Assembly (NCBI GenBank): GCA_041905795.1
Contig: JAYRKL010000014.1
Coordinates: forward strand, 47,222 to 111,221
Source: SHVO01 sp041905795
Lineage (GTDB): Bacteria; Pseudomonadota; Alphaproteobacteria; Rhodospirillales; Rhodospirillaceae
Direction: 5' to 3'
DNA: 64,000 nt
Of this stretch, positions 42,152-49,714 are shown piece after piece. The stretch's first letter is position 1. The number at the start of each line of letters is the position of its first letter. The notes under the pieces are model-generated. The model did no database searches. It was not told the DNA's origin and was given only the letters and a program-made list of their open reading frames with translations. The position numbers were made by a program, and so were the translations under genes.

Positions 42152-42243
42152 GCTGCTGTCTTTTGGTGGCGCGCGTTTCCCGCGCGGCCCTCAAAATAGC
42201 AGACGAATAGCTGGCAATGTTTTTGGAAGTGCGCGCGGCTCTT
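42134..42243. repeat. Decayed tandem duplication with GC-rich hairpins at the lepA 3' end
   Basis: AAAATGGCTGACGAGTAG at the lepA end (42134-42151) matches AAAATAGCAGACGAATAG at 42193-42210 in 15 of 18 positions. Each is followed by a TTTTGG run and a GCGCGCG hairpin. The first hairpin plus CCCTCAAAATA is the reverse complement of a motif found between thrS and infC. It may serve as terminator for both lepA and the convergent gene. Confidence 0.6.
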
Positions 42244-42547
42244 AGAAAGAGCGCGCGCTTCTGAAAATGCGGCGGCGCTGCGGGCGCTTGCGGCAGACGT
42301 GAGCGAGGAAAACGCCGACGGCGCCGAACACCGCCCAGGCCGGCATCTGCATGACGAGAGCCGCGACCACTTCCGGCGCGCTGGTGTTACCGCCGAACGT
42401 GGGCGACTGACCGACCAGAAGCGTCCAGACGTCAGCGGTGGCGAGGCTGCTATAGGTCCCGATTCCCAAGGCCATCACGGCCTCCGCGGAAGCCATCAGG
42501 ATGGCCAGGATGACCAGCATCCAGCCGGTGGTCCTCCCGAATATCAT
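42242..42547 (-). CDS. Small two-helix membrane protein, function unknown
   Basis: A 101-residue protein with two membrane helices (WMLVILAILMASAEAVMALG and VVAALVMQMPAWAVFGAVGV) around a loop with TADVWTLLVGQSP, and a basic tail. The combination of the second helix, LxxG and the basic end is often seen in small inner-membrane proteins of this class. I do not recognise a named family. It converges on lepA. The gene may be shorter or non-coding, although the hydrophobic pattern is protein-like. Confidence 0.6.
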   Translation of the reverse strand: MIFGRTTGWMLVILAILMASAEAVMALGIGTYSSLATADVWTLLVGQSPTFGGNTSAPEVVAALVMQMPAWAVFGAVGVFLAHVCRKRPQRRRIFRSARSF

Positions 42548-42949
42548 TGGAACCCCATGCCCCTCGAGTCGTATCTTACCCCACAGACTGAGCTATACTG
42601 AATAAGGGCCCATTATCACAGGATAATTTTTGGTCATTTCGAGTAAGAACTGTTAACGTGTTGGTTGCATGGCCTGCAATTGAGGCTAAACCTGTGGAAA
42701 ATGTGGATAATCTATCGCTTTGCGATTGCCCCTTTTAGCTGAGGGGGTTGGCGGCCGGCGGGGCGATTTCGCACGTCGTTAACCTTCAACTCCTGCGATT
42801 CTCCGGCGACTCGCTGCGACTCGGGCGAGTCCCGAGCACCTCCGGCGACAAAATATGGGCGTTTCAGACCGGGTCGGCGTTGCCCGGAGGGAGGCGGTCG
42901 GTTAGGTTCCCGCCTCCAAATTCCGGGCATTTCCCAAAATGTACCGAAC
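42548..42949. other. Intergenic region with a consensus DnaA box and clustered GANTC sites
   Basis: About 400 bases without a gene. The left part is unusually AT-rich for this window. TGTGGATAA at 42702-42710 is a perfect DnaA box on the minus strand, with TGTGGAAAA nine bases before it and TTATCACAG near 42613. Four GANTC sites, the target of the CcrM methylase in alphaproteobacteria, lie within about 45 bases near 42797-42840. It could be a DnaA-responsive region or the promoter of tRNA-Ser. Confidence 0.4.
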
Positions 42950-43040
42950 GGAGGGGTGGCCGAGTGGTTGAAGGCGCACGCCTGGAAAGTGTGTATACCC
43001 CAAAAGGGTATCGCGGGTTCGAATCCCGCCTCCTCCGCCA
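42950..43040 (+). tRNA. tRNA-Ser (anticodon GGA)
   Basis: A 91-base serine tRNA with acceptor GGAGGGG, anticodon arm CACGC-CTGGAAA-GTGTG (anticodon GGA, codons UCC/UCU), a long variable arm with ACCCC/GGGT pairing, T-arm GGGTTCGAATCCC, discriminator G and encoded CCA. Confidence 0.97.
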
Positions 43041-43132
43041 TCTTCTCACCGAGTCTCCCATCGTTCCTGATGGGGCTCAGTCGAACCCGCTTCCTTTTTA
43101 TGGGCGCGGACCCGCTACGCGGGCCGCTTGGG

Positions 43133-43155
43133 GGGTTCGAATCCCGCCTCGTGCC
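43133..43155 (+). repeat. Duplicated tRNA 3' segment downstream of tRNA-Ser(GGA)
   Basis: GGGTTCGAATCCCGCCTC at 43133-43150 is identical to 43015-43032 inside tRNA-Ser(GGA) and is followed by GTGCCA. No 5' half of a tRNA can be folded to it. It looks like a tRNA remnant or the scar of an integration event; nothing recognisable as an element lies between the two copies (about 118 bases). Confidence 0.65.
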
Positions 43156-43163
43156 AAACGCTG

Positions 43164-44069
43164 ATGACCTCCTACGTTTACGGTTCACCGCTGCCGGAAC
43201 TTGCGCTTACTGCTGCGACGGCGGTTCAGTGCTCTCCGTTGAGTCCGGGCGCCGTCAATCTCGAAGACATGGCGCCGGAGAGTGCCGATAGTTTTGTGAT
43301 CGCGGCGCCGCCGGGGACGGCGGAGCGGCGGTATGTGCTGGCGCTGGCGTTGCGGGCGTTGAAGCCGGGGGCGGCGTTGACGGTGCTGGCGGCCAATGAG
43401 AAGGGCGGCACGCGGTTGGTGAAAGAGTTGGCGGCGTTCGGCTGCGAAGTGTCGGCGGAGAGTAAACGGCACCATCGCATGTGCCGCACGGTGCGTCCGG
43501 CGCTGAACGACGCGGCCATCGCAAACGCACTGCAAGACGGGCAGCTGCGCTTCCTGGATGCGCTCGGGCAGTGGACCCAGCCGGGGGTGTTTAGTTGGGA
43601 GGCACATGATCTCGGCACGCTTGCGCTGATCGCCGCCTTGCCGGTGCTGGAAGGGCGCGGCGCGGACCTCGGATGCGGCCTCGGACTTCTGGCGGCGGCG
43701 GTGCTGGCCAACCCCGACGTGACCCATCTCGATCTTGTCGACATCGACCGCCGCGCCATCGCCGCGGCGCGGCGCAATGTCACCGACAAACGCGCGGTGT
43801 TCCATTGGGCCGATGCGCGCCTTGCGCCGCCGCTGACCAATCTGGACTTCGTGGTGATGAATCCGCCGTTCCACGATCACGGTATCGAGGACAAAGGATT
43901 GGGCCAGGCCTTTGTGCGGCGCGCATCGCAAGTCCTGCGGCCCGGAGGCAGCCTGTGGCTGGTCGCCAATCGCCACCTGCCCTATGAAGGCGTCATGTCG
44001 TCTTTGTTCCAGACATCCGAACTGCGCAGCGAAGCGCAGGGCTTCAAGGTGTACGAGGCCGTGAAATGA
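43164..44069 (+). CDS. Class I SAM methyltransferase, RsmC-like (16S rRNA guanine N2 type)
   Basis: A 301-residue protein with an N-terminal degenerate methyltransferase-like half and a C-terminal catalytic half: GADLGCGLGLLAAAVLANPD for SAM binding and NPPFHDHG, the catalytic motif of N2-guanine rRNA methyltransferases. This two-domain plan is that of RsmC/RlmG. ATG 43164 is chosen. It overlaps the pseudouridine synthase gene by four bases, making an rRNA-modification pair. Confidence 0.85.
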   Translation: MTSYVYGSPLPELALTAATAVQCSPLSPGAVNLEDMAPESADSFVIAAPPGTAERRYVLALALRALKPGAALTVLAANEKGGTRLVKELAAFGCEVSAESKRHHRMCRTVRPALNDAAIANALQDGQLRFLDALGQWTQPGVFSWEAHDLGTLALIAALPVLEGRGADLGCGLGLLAAAVLANPDVTHLDLVDIDRRAIAAARRNVTDKRAVFHWADARLAPPLTNLDFVVMNPPFHDHGIEDKGLGQAFVRRASQVLRPGGSLWLVANRHLPYEGVMSSLFQTSELRSEAQGFKVYEAVK

Positions 44070-44797
44070 GCGCGCTGCGCCTCGACCGCCTGCTCGCCAA
44101 TCTCGGTTACGGCAGCCGCCGTGAGGTTCAGGCCCTGGTGCGGGCCGGCGCTGTAACCCTGGACGGCGCCTCCGTGGACGACGCCGACATGAAGGTCGCG
44201 CTGACTCCGGATTTGCCCGCACGTCTTCTGGTGGATAACGCGCCGCTCGATCCCCTGCCCGGTATGGCGTTGATGCTTCACAAACCCCTCGGCATGACCT
44301 GCTCGCATAAAGAGGCTGGGCCCCTGGTGTACGACGTACTCCCCGAACGCTGGCGCCGGCGCGATCCCGCCATCTCCACCGTCGGCCGTCTCGATAAGGA
44401 GACCTCCGGCCTGCTGTTGATGACCGACGACGGCGACCTGCTGCACCGGATCATTTCGCCCAAGCGTCATGTGGCCAAACGCTATGTCGCCACCCTCGCC
44501 CGTCCCTTGCGCGGCGACGAGGGCGCCTTGTTCGCGTCGGGGACCCTGCTGCTGGAAGACGAGCCCAAACCCCTGGCGCCGGCTGTCCTGGAACCATTGT
44601 CGGCCACCACCGCGCGTCTGACCATCACCGAAGGCCGCTATCACCAGGTGCGGCGCATGTTCGCCGCCGCCGGCAACCACGTGGACGCGCTGCACCGCGA
44701 CCGTATCGGGGGCCTGGATTTGCCCATGGACCTCGCGCCCGGCGCCTACCGGATCATGGGCGCGGCGGAGATCGCCGCGATTTTCAGCGCGGCTTAA
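44066..44797 (+). CDS. RsuA-family pseudouridine synthase (16S rRNA type)
   Basis: A 243-residue enzyme with an N-terminal S4 RNA-binding domain (RLDRLLANLGYGSRREVQAL) and the catalytic domain with GRLDKETSGLLLMT, whose aspartate is the nucleophile, and EGRYHQVRRMFAAAGNHVDA. RsuA makes pseudouridine 516 in 16S rRNA; RluB/E/F are related, so the exact target is not certain. It is coupled to the RsmC-like gene. Confidence 0.88.
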   Translation: MSALRLDRLLANLGYGSRREVQALVRAGAVTLDGASVDDADMKVALTPDLPARLLVDNAPLDPLPGMALMLHKPLGMTCSHKEAGPLVYDVLPERWRRRDPAISTVGRLDKETSGLLLMTDDGDLLHRIISPKRHVAKRYVATLARPLRGDEGALFASGTLLLEDEPKPLAPAVLEPLSATTARLTITEGRYHQVRRMFAAAGNHVDALHRDRIGGLDLPMDLAPGAYRIMGAAEIAAIFSAA

Positions 44798-45540
44798 GGC
44801 CGCTCCACGGCGCGCGTGTCGTCCATCAAGACATTGCCGCCGATTTTGGCGTTGAGCCTGTAGCCCTGATCCAGAAGGAACGCCACGGTCGGCGCCGCCC
44901 GTACATCCTCAAAGCGAAAATCGTGGCATTCCATCAGAATGGCTTCCGGGCGCCATTTTGACCAATCGTTGGATTGCAGAACCGCCAGTTCCGAACCCTC
45001 CACGTCGATGGAAAAGAATTGAATTGAGGTCCCGGACGAAAACGCTTCCGCCAGGAGTTCGTCGAGCCGGCGCAGGGGTACGGTGCCCGCCGGGATGAAC
45101 TCAGGTCCGGGTGACGTACGGTCGAAAGAAATTCTGTGCATGCCGTAGTTGGTCGGGTGGGCGAATATATGAGCGCGTGACGCGCCTTCGCCCACGGCCG
45201 TGCTGACGAAGCGGTCACGCGGCCGCAACCGCGCCCACTCCTGCGCGATGGCGGGGTTGGCGTCGAGCGCCAGCCCTGACCAGCCGTAGCAGTAAAAAAT
45301 GTAGGTATTGGACCAGCTGACCGGCAGCGAACTGCCGATATCGACATAGATCCCAGGCTTCCGGCTGCGAATCCAACGCTTGAAGCGGCTCAGCAACACC
45401 GCATCCTCGCCGCCGATGGAATAGAACAGATGCGCGTCCGGCAGGCTCTCGGGATTGAGAGACAGCGGCGCCGCCGCCGCGCGCGCGGCGCCGAGAGTCC
45501 GGAGCGTCTCAATCGCCCTGTCGCCGGCGTCCTGGGTCAT
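44794..45540 (-). CDS. FkbM family methyltransferase
   Basis: A 248-residue protein with the FkbM/Methyltransf_21 fold: GIYVDIGSSLPVSWSNTYIF for SAM binding, GLALDANPAIAQEWARLRP, FFSIDVEGSELAVLQS as the family hallmark and ILMECHDFRFEDV. FkbM enzymes O-methylate sugars, lipids or small molecules. The ATG at 45540 overlaps the upstream gene's stop by four bases. It is convergent with the pseudouridine synthase gene, and the two 3' ends overlap slightly. Confidence 0.87.
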   Translation of the reverse strand: MTQDAGDRAIETLRTLGAARAAAAPLSLNPESLPDAHLFYSIGGEDAVLLSRFKRWIRSRKPGIYVDIGSSLPVSWSNTYIFYCYGWSGLALDANPAIAQEWARLRPRDRFVSTAVGEGASRAHIFAHPTNYGMHRISFDRTSPGPEFIPAGTVPLRRLDELLAEAFSSGTSIQFFSIDVEGSELAVLQSNDWSKWRPEAILMECHDFRFEDVRAAPTVAFLLDQGYRLNAKIGGNVLMDDTRAVERP

Positions 45541-46037
45541 GGCAACGCGCCGCCGAGATCCACCAGCCGCGGCGTGTGGCCACAGGCGACGAGAAATGTG
45601 GTCAGGTCCGCGCTCTTCAGCGATGTCGTCATGGTGTTGACCAGCGGATGGGCATTGACGATGTCCTGGCGCATCATCCAGGCGTCCAGGATCACCTGCA
45701 CCTGATACGTTGTGTCGTTGATGACGGCGAACGGCGTGACCGAACCCGGTTCGACGCCGAGAACACGTTTCAACCGGTCCGCCGACCCGAACGACAAACG
45801 CGCCGCGCCCATCAGCGCCGGCAGTTTCTTGAGGTCGATCACGCGGTTCCACGGCGCGGTTACAAGCCACATGGCTTTCTTGGCGTCACACAGGAACAGA
45901 TTCTTGATGTGCACCCCGGGCAGGTGCCCCATCGCTTCCTCGCCGTCATGCACGGTGAAGGCGGGCGCGTGTTCGATGGTGGTGGAGGGGATTCCGAGCT
46001 GGTCCAACCGCGCGAACAGCGCCTGCGGCGTCAGCAT
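45537..46037 (-). CDS. YbaK/ProX-type aminoacyl-tRNA deacylase (ProXp-ala-like)
   Basis: A 166-residue protein of the YbaK/INS domain family: GIPSTTIEHAPAFTVHDGEE at the start, HIKNLFLCDAKKAMWLV with the conserved lysine, and GSVTPFAVINDT. Free-standing relatives clear misacylated tRNA-Pro (Ala-tRNA-Pro for ProXp-ala). Nothing in this window shows whether ProRS lacks its editing domain. It starts one base after the AI-2E permease stop. Confidence 0.87.
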   Translation of the reverse strand: MLTPQALFARLDQLGIPSTTIEHAPAFTVHDGEEAMGHLPGVHIKNLFLCDAKKAMWLVTAPWNRVIDLKKLPALMGAARLSFGSADRLKRVLGVEPGSVTPFAVINDTTYQVQVILDAWMMRQDIVNAHPLVNTMTTSLKSADLTTFLVACGHTPRLVDLGGALP

Positions 46038-46038
46038 C

Positions 46039-47100
46039 TCAGACCTGTTGCGTAGTTGGGCGCTTCACCGGCCACGCGGCGATCACCGCTTTCACCAGCA
46101 CCGCCAGTGGAATAGCGAAGAATACGCCCCATACGCCCCAGATGCCGCCGAAGAACAGGATGGCGACGATGATCGCCACCGGGTGGATGGCCACCGCTTC
46201 CGAGAATAGCAGCGGCACCAGCACATTCCCGTCCAGCGCATGGATGACCAGATATGCGCCCACGGCAATGGCGGCGTCGAGGCTTACGCCCCATTCCAGC
46301 AGCGCCACCGCAGCCACCGGCACCGTCGCGGCGGCGGCGCCGATATAGGGGATCATCACCGCCACCGCCACGATCACCGCCAACAGCGGCGCGTAGTCGA
46401 GGCGGATGACCGCGAAGACGATGTAGGTGACGACACCGACGATCACCATCTGCAGGACCTTGCCGCCGACGAAGCTCTGGAGCTGGCGGTTGACGTCGCG
46501 CCAGACGCTGCCGGCGAGTTCATGATGCTCGGGCAGGAAGGCGGCCAACCAGGCGATGATCCGCTCCTTGTCCTTGAGCAGGAAGAAGATCATCACCGGC
46601 ACGATGATCAGATAGACCAGCGCGGTGACCAGGCCGACCACGGTGCCGCGCAAGTAGCCGGCGAGATGCTGGCCCATGCCCAGGATCTCGCCGCGCAGCT
46701 CGTTGAGGCCGTCGTCGAGCTGCTGCGCGGTCATCAGCGTCGGATAGCGTTCCGGCAGATGGTCGACGATGTCGCGGAAGGTGGCGATGAATTGCGGCGT
46801 CTGGGCCAGGAGCTGCATGACCTGGCGGCCCAGCACCGGCACCAATCCGAACAGCGCCAGGATGACGGCGACAAAGATGCCGTAAACCACCATCAGCGAG
46901 CCGTTGCGCGACAGGCCGCGGCGCTGCAGGCCGCGCATGGCGGTTTCCATGACATAGGCGATGGTGAGCGCGCCGTAGAACGGCGCCAGGATCTCGGCGG
47001 TCACCACCACGAAGGCGGTACCCAGAATCAGCAGCAGCAGGAGCATTGCCAGCTGGTTGTTGCGGGCAATGATGTTGTACCAGTCGCGGAGGAGATCCAT
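46039..47100 (-). CDS. AI-2E family transporter (PerM/YdiK-like permease)
   Basis: A 353-residue membrane protein with about eight helices. The family pattern is seen in APFYGALTIAYVMETAMRGL, VYLIIVPVMIFFLLKDKERI and the final part HPVAIIVAILFFGGIWGVWG. Members export varied solutes, and only a few export the AI-2 signal, so the name should not be read as a function. ATG 47100 (MDLLRDWYN) is preferred over an upstream ATG. It heads a three-gene operon. Confidence 0.88.
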   Translation of the reverse strand: MDLLRDWYNIIARNNQLAMLLLLLILGTAFVVVTAEILAPFYGALTIAYVMETAMRGLQRRGLSRNGSLMVVYGIFVAVILALFGLVPVLGRQVMQLLAQTPQFIATFRDIVDHLPERYPTLMTAQQLDDGLNELRGEILGMGQHLAGYLRGTVVGLVTALVYLIIVPVMIFFLLKDKERIIAWLAAFLPEHHELAGSVWRDVNRQLQSFVGGKVLQMVIVGVVTYIVFAVIRLDYAPLLAVIVAVAVMIPYIGAAAATVPVAAVALLEWGVSLDAAIAVGAYLVIHALDGNVLVPLLFSEAVAIHPVAIIVAILFFGGIWGVWGVFFAIPLAVLVKAVIAAWPVKRPTTQQV

Positions 47101-47162
47101 GCCGAACCCAAGTCCCGAAGCGCGATTGCGTGCGGCGCAATCAGGCTCCAGATTCACATTTA

Positions 47163-47271
47163 TCGCATTTTGAGCGGCCGAACCGGTATCCACTTCGGCC
47201 TAAAATGCTTTGTTGTTTTGTCGCATTTTAAGCGGCCGAACCGGTACCCACTTCGGCCTAAAATGCTTTGT
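47163..47271. repeat. Two tandem hairpin-B elements upstream of mnmC
   Basis: TCGCATTTTGAGCGGCCGAA... at 47163-47213 and the near-identical unit at 47221-47271 are direct repeats with a 58-base period. Each folds as GCATTTT/AAAATGC plus GGCCGAA/TTCGGCC around the loop CCGGTAYCCAC. They are hairpin B of the bipartite element without hairpin A. They fill the space between the divergent AI-2E operon and mnmC. Confidence 0.93.
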
Positions 47272-47291
47272 CGCCGCGCGGAGAATAACGG

Positions 47292-49241
47292 GTGAATCCT
47301 TCAGGCGCAAAAGACCTTCCGGCCCCGGGGCTCGCCTGGGAGGACGGCACTCCGGTGTCCGCCCGGTTTGGGGACGTCTATTACAGCAGGGGCGAAGGAC
47401 TCGCCGAGAAGCGCCATGTGTTCCTGGCGGGCTGCGGCTTGCCGGAGGCCTGGCAGGGCCGGCGGTCTTTCACCATTTGCGAGCTGGGATTTGGCACCGG
47501 GCTGACCTTCCTCGCCACCTGGCGGCTGTGGGCCGAAACCGCCGCCCCCGAAGCCCGGTTGAATTATCTCGCGGTGGAGGGCCATCCGCTGATCCCGGAT
47601 GAACTCGAACGGAGCCTGGCGCCGTGGCGGGAGCTTTCCCGCGAGGCCGCGGTGCTGCTTCAGGCCTATTCTACGCCCTCGCCCGGCTTCCATCGGCTTC
47701 ACCTGGCGGACGGCATTACGCTGACGCTGCTGTGCGGCGACGCGGCGGCCATGCTGTCCGAGACCCAGGCCGAGGTGGATGCCTGGTACCTGGATGGATT
47801 CTCCCCAAGCAAGAACCCCGGGATGTGGTCCACGGAGGTGTTTCGCCAGGTAGCGCGGCTGTCGCGCCCCGGGGCACGCCTGGCCACCTACAGCGTTGCG
47901 GGTCCCGTGCGCCGCGGCCTGCAGGAGGCCGGCTTTGCCGTCGACACCGCCCCCGGATTCGGCCGCAAGCGCGAGATGACCCGCGCCCGCGCCGTTGGAC
48001 CGGAGCATAAGCCGGCCGCGCCATGGTTCGCGCCGGCAGCGCCGCGGGCTCCCGGCCGTGCGGCGATCATCGGCGGCGGAATCGCGGGCGCCGCCGCGGC
48101 GAGCGCTCTCATGCGCAGAGGCTGGACCTGCACCGTGATCGAACGGCACCCGGCACTGGCCGGGGGCGCTTCGGGAACACCGTCGGGTGTGGTTATGCCG
48201 CGTCTGACCGCGGGGTACGCCCTCGACGGCAGGATTCACTCAGGCGCGTGGCGTTACGCCGTGCGGCATTGGCGAGGCCGCGCGTTCTATACACCCTGCG
48301 GCGTACTGCAGCTCGCCGCCAGCGCGGAGGAAGAAGCCCGGCTGGCCGCCATTGCCGGCAGCGGCGATCTTGCCGCGTCCTCTTTGAAGTTCCTCGGCGG
48401 CGGCGAAGCCTCGGCCGTGGCGAATTGCGGGGTGCCGAGCCCAGCGCTGTTGTTTCCGGAAGGCGGCCAGGTCGACACCGCGGCCTATTGCGCGGCCGAA
48501 GCCGGCGACACCGACATCATGCTCGGGCGCGCGGTGACCGCATTGCGGCGCGCGGGAGACCTTTGGCGGCTGGAGGAGAATGGCGCGGCCCTGTGCGATG
48601 TGGATATCGTCGTGTTCGCCAACGCCGGCGGCGCAACCGCTTTTTCTCAAGGCGCCTGGCTGCCTTTGGTGCCGCGCCGCGGACAGATCACCTCGGTCAC
48701 CGCTTCGCGGGAGAGCGCGCGGTTGCGCTGCGTGCTGGCCTACGGCGGCACCATTGCCCCGGCGCGGGACGGCGTTCACCATGTCGGCGCCACCTTCGCC
48801 GCGCCGGCGCCGGATATGGCGGAAGACGCGGTGGATCCCGCCGACGACCGTTTCAACCTCGCTCAGCTTGCCCGCGCGCTGCCGGACCTCGCGCACGGTC
48901 TCGCGCCGGTGGACGCACCGGTGGGTTCCTGGGCCCAGATTCGCTGGACCACGCCCGATCATCTCCCGGCCGTGGGTCCGCTCGCCGACTCCACGGCCTT
49001 CGCCCGTGACTACGCCGGGCTTCGTCATGGCCAACATTGGGTGGACTACCCGCCCGCCGCTTATGAGCGGGGGCTTTACGCCATGGCCGGGTTCGGTTCG
49101 CATGGCTTGTCGCTGGCGCCGCTCTGCGCCGAACTGCTGGCCTGCCAGGTTGCCGGAGAGCCCCCGCCGCTGGAGTCTGACCTGGTCGCCGCCCTGCACC
49201 CCAGCCGCTTCCTGCTCCGCGACCTCAAACGCCCAAAATAA
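47292..49241 (+). CDS. mnmC: Bifunctional tRNA 5-methylaminomethyl-2-thiouridine methyltransferase/oxidoreductase
   Basis: A 649-residue two-domain enzyme that finishes mnm5s2U at the wobble position. The N-terminal methyltransferase (about 1-240) has FTICELGFGTGLTFLATW and WYLDGFSPSKNPGMW. The FAD-dependent oxidoreductase (about 260-649) has AAIIGGGIAGAAAASALMRR and GVVMPRLTAG. The start is GTG 47292. The TAA stop is the first TAA of the palindromic repeat that follows. Confidence 0.95.
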   Translation: MNPSGAKDLPAPGLAWEDGTPVSARFGDVYYSRGEGLAEKRHVFLAGCGLPEAWQGRRSFTICELGFGTGLTFLATWRLWAETAAPEARLNYLAVEGHPLIPDELERSLAPWRELSREAAVLLQAYSTPSPGFHRLHLADGITLTLLCGDAAAMLSETQAEVDAWYLDGFSPSKNPGMWSTEVFRQVARLSRPGARLATYSVAGPVRRGLQEAGFAVDTAPGFGRKREMTRARAVGPEHKPAAPWFAPAAPRAPGRAAIIGGGIAGAAAASALMRRGWTCTVIERHPALAGGASGTPSGVVMPRLTAGYALDGRIHSGAWRYAVRHWRGRAFYTPCGVLQLAASAEEEARLAAIAGSGDLAASSLKFLGGGEASAVANCGVPSPALLFPEGGQVDTAAYCAAEAGDTDIMLGRAVTALRRAGDLWRLEENGAALCDVDIVVFANAGGATAFSQGAWLPLVPRRGQITSVTASRESARLRCVLAYGGTIAPARDGVHHVGATFAAPAPDMAEDAVDPADDRFNLAQLARALPDLAHGLAPVDAPVGSWAQIRWTTPDHLPAVGPLADSTAFARDYAGLRHGQHWVDYPPAAYERGLYAMAGFGSHGLSLAPLCAELLACQVAGEPPPLESDLVAALHPSRFLLRDLKRPK

Positions 49242-49282
49242 ATGTACCTGGTACAATTTAAATTGTACCAGGTACATTTATT
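49237..49282. repeat. 46-base perfect palindrome with nested GTACCWGGTAC sites
   Basis: The 23 bases 49237-49259 are exactly mirrored by 49260-49282. Each half contains its own palindrome (GTACCTGGTAC, GTACCAGGTAC), the same core as the repeats at 17134-17219. The mnmC stop codon lies in its left edge. No gene follows for 430 bases. Confidence 0.95.
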
Positions 49283-49416
49283 GGGGGGCGGGGGAGAGAA
49301 CTTAGGGCCAGAGCCGAATTTCAAGCTTCCATCTACGCTTGACGGGCATAATTGATGGTCGAAAGCTCGACCCTGACCTCAAATTCCCGAGATATTCCAG
49401 TTCTTTAGAAGAAAAA

Positions 49417-49479
49417 ATCTTCTCCCGCCTTTTCCGGGGCCGCCCATCGGCGGCTGGGCCATACGGGGCGGGAGAAGAT
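49417..49479. repeat. Nested inverted repeat in the intergenic region before the DUF6502 gene
   Basis: ATCTTCTCCCGCC (49417-49429) pairs with GGCGGGAGAAGAT (49467-49479), with an inner GCCGCC/GGCGGC hairpin between them. The T content after the stem is low, so this is not a classic terminator. The surrounding 49283-49613 region holds no gene that I can support. Confidence 0.75.
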
Positions 49480-49613
49480 AAAAGCCTCGGCGGTCATCGG
49501 GGTAGGATCTGACTCGTGGACAATGACGCGCGAGGCCGGATCACAAAGTCTTCCTGAACACGGTCTCGAGGTTGGCATGTGCCTGTAAGGTTGCTACGCT
49601 CCTGTTAAATGGT

Positions 49614-49695
49614 GTGGGAAAATTTCCCACTGACACGACGAAGCCTACTGCAGCAAGGGGGGCGGCGTCAATAAAAAAGTGGGAAAAATTCCCAC
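49614..49695 (+). promoter_or_regulatory. Twin 17-base palindromes upstream of the DUF6502 gene
   Basis: GTGGGAAAATTTCCCAC at 49614-49630 and GTGGGAAAAATTCCCAC at 49679-49695 share the form GTGGGAA-N3-TTCCCAC. Their centres are 65 bases apart. The second ends 19 bases before the DUF6502 ATG. They look like operators of a dimeric regulator, possibly the DUF6502 protein itself, which has an HTH-like segment. Confidence 0.75.
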
Positions 49696-49714
49696 AACCG
49701 TCTATACCCTTGAT

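Noticed and set aside
42600..42720. Chromosomal replication origin
   Set aside because: Only one perfect DnaA box and no usual neighbours such as dnaA, hemE or parAB; kept only as a low-interest observation.
42748..43164. A 138-codon reading frame across tRNA-Ser(GGA)
   Set aside because: It reads through the tRNA gene and has no protein-like pattern.
47163..47271. Two 51-base direct repeats with a 58-base period, considered as a CRISPR array
   Set aside because: Only two units, no spacer of constant unique sequence, and the unit is a known-in-window hairpin that occurs singly elsewhere; no cas genes.
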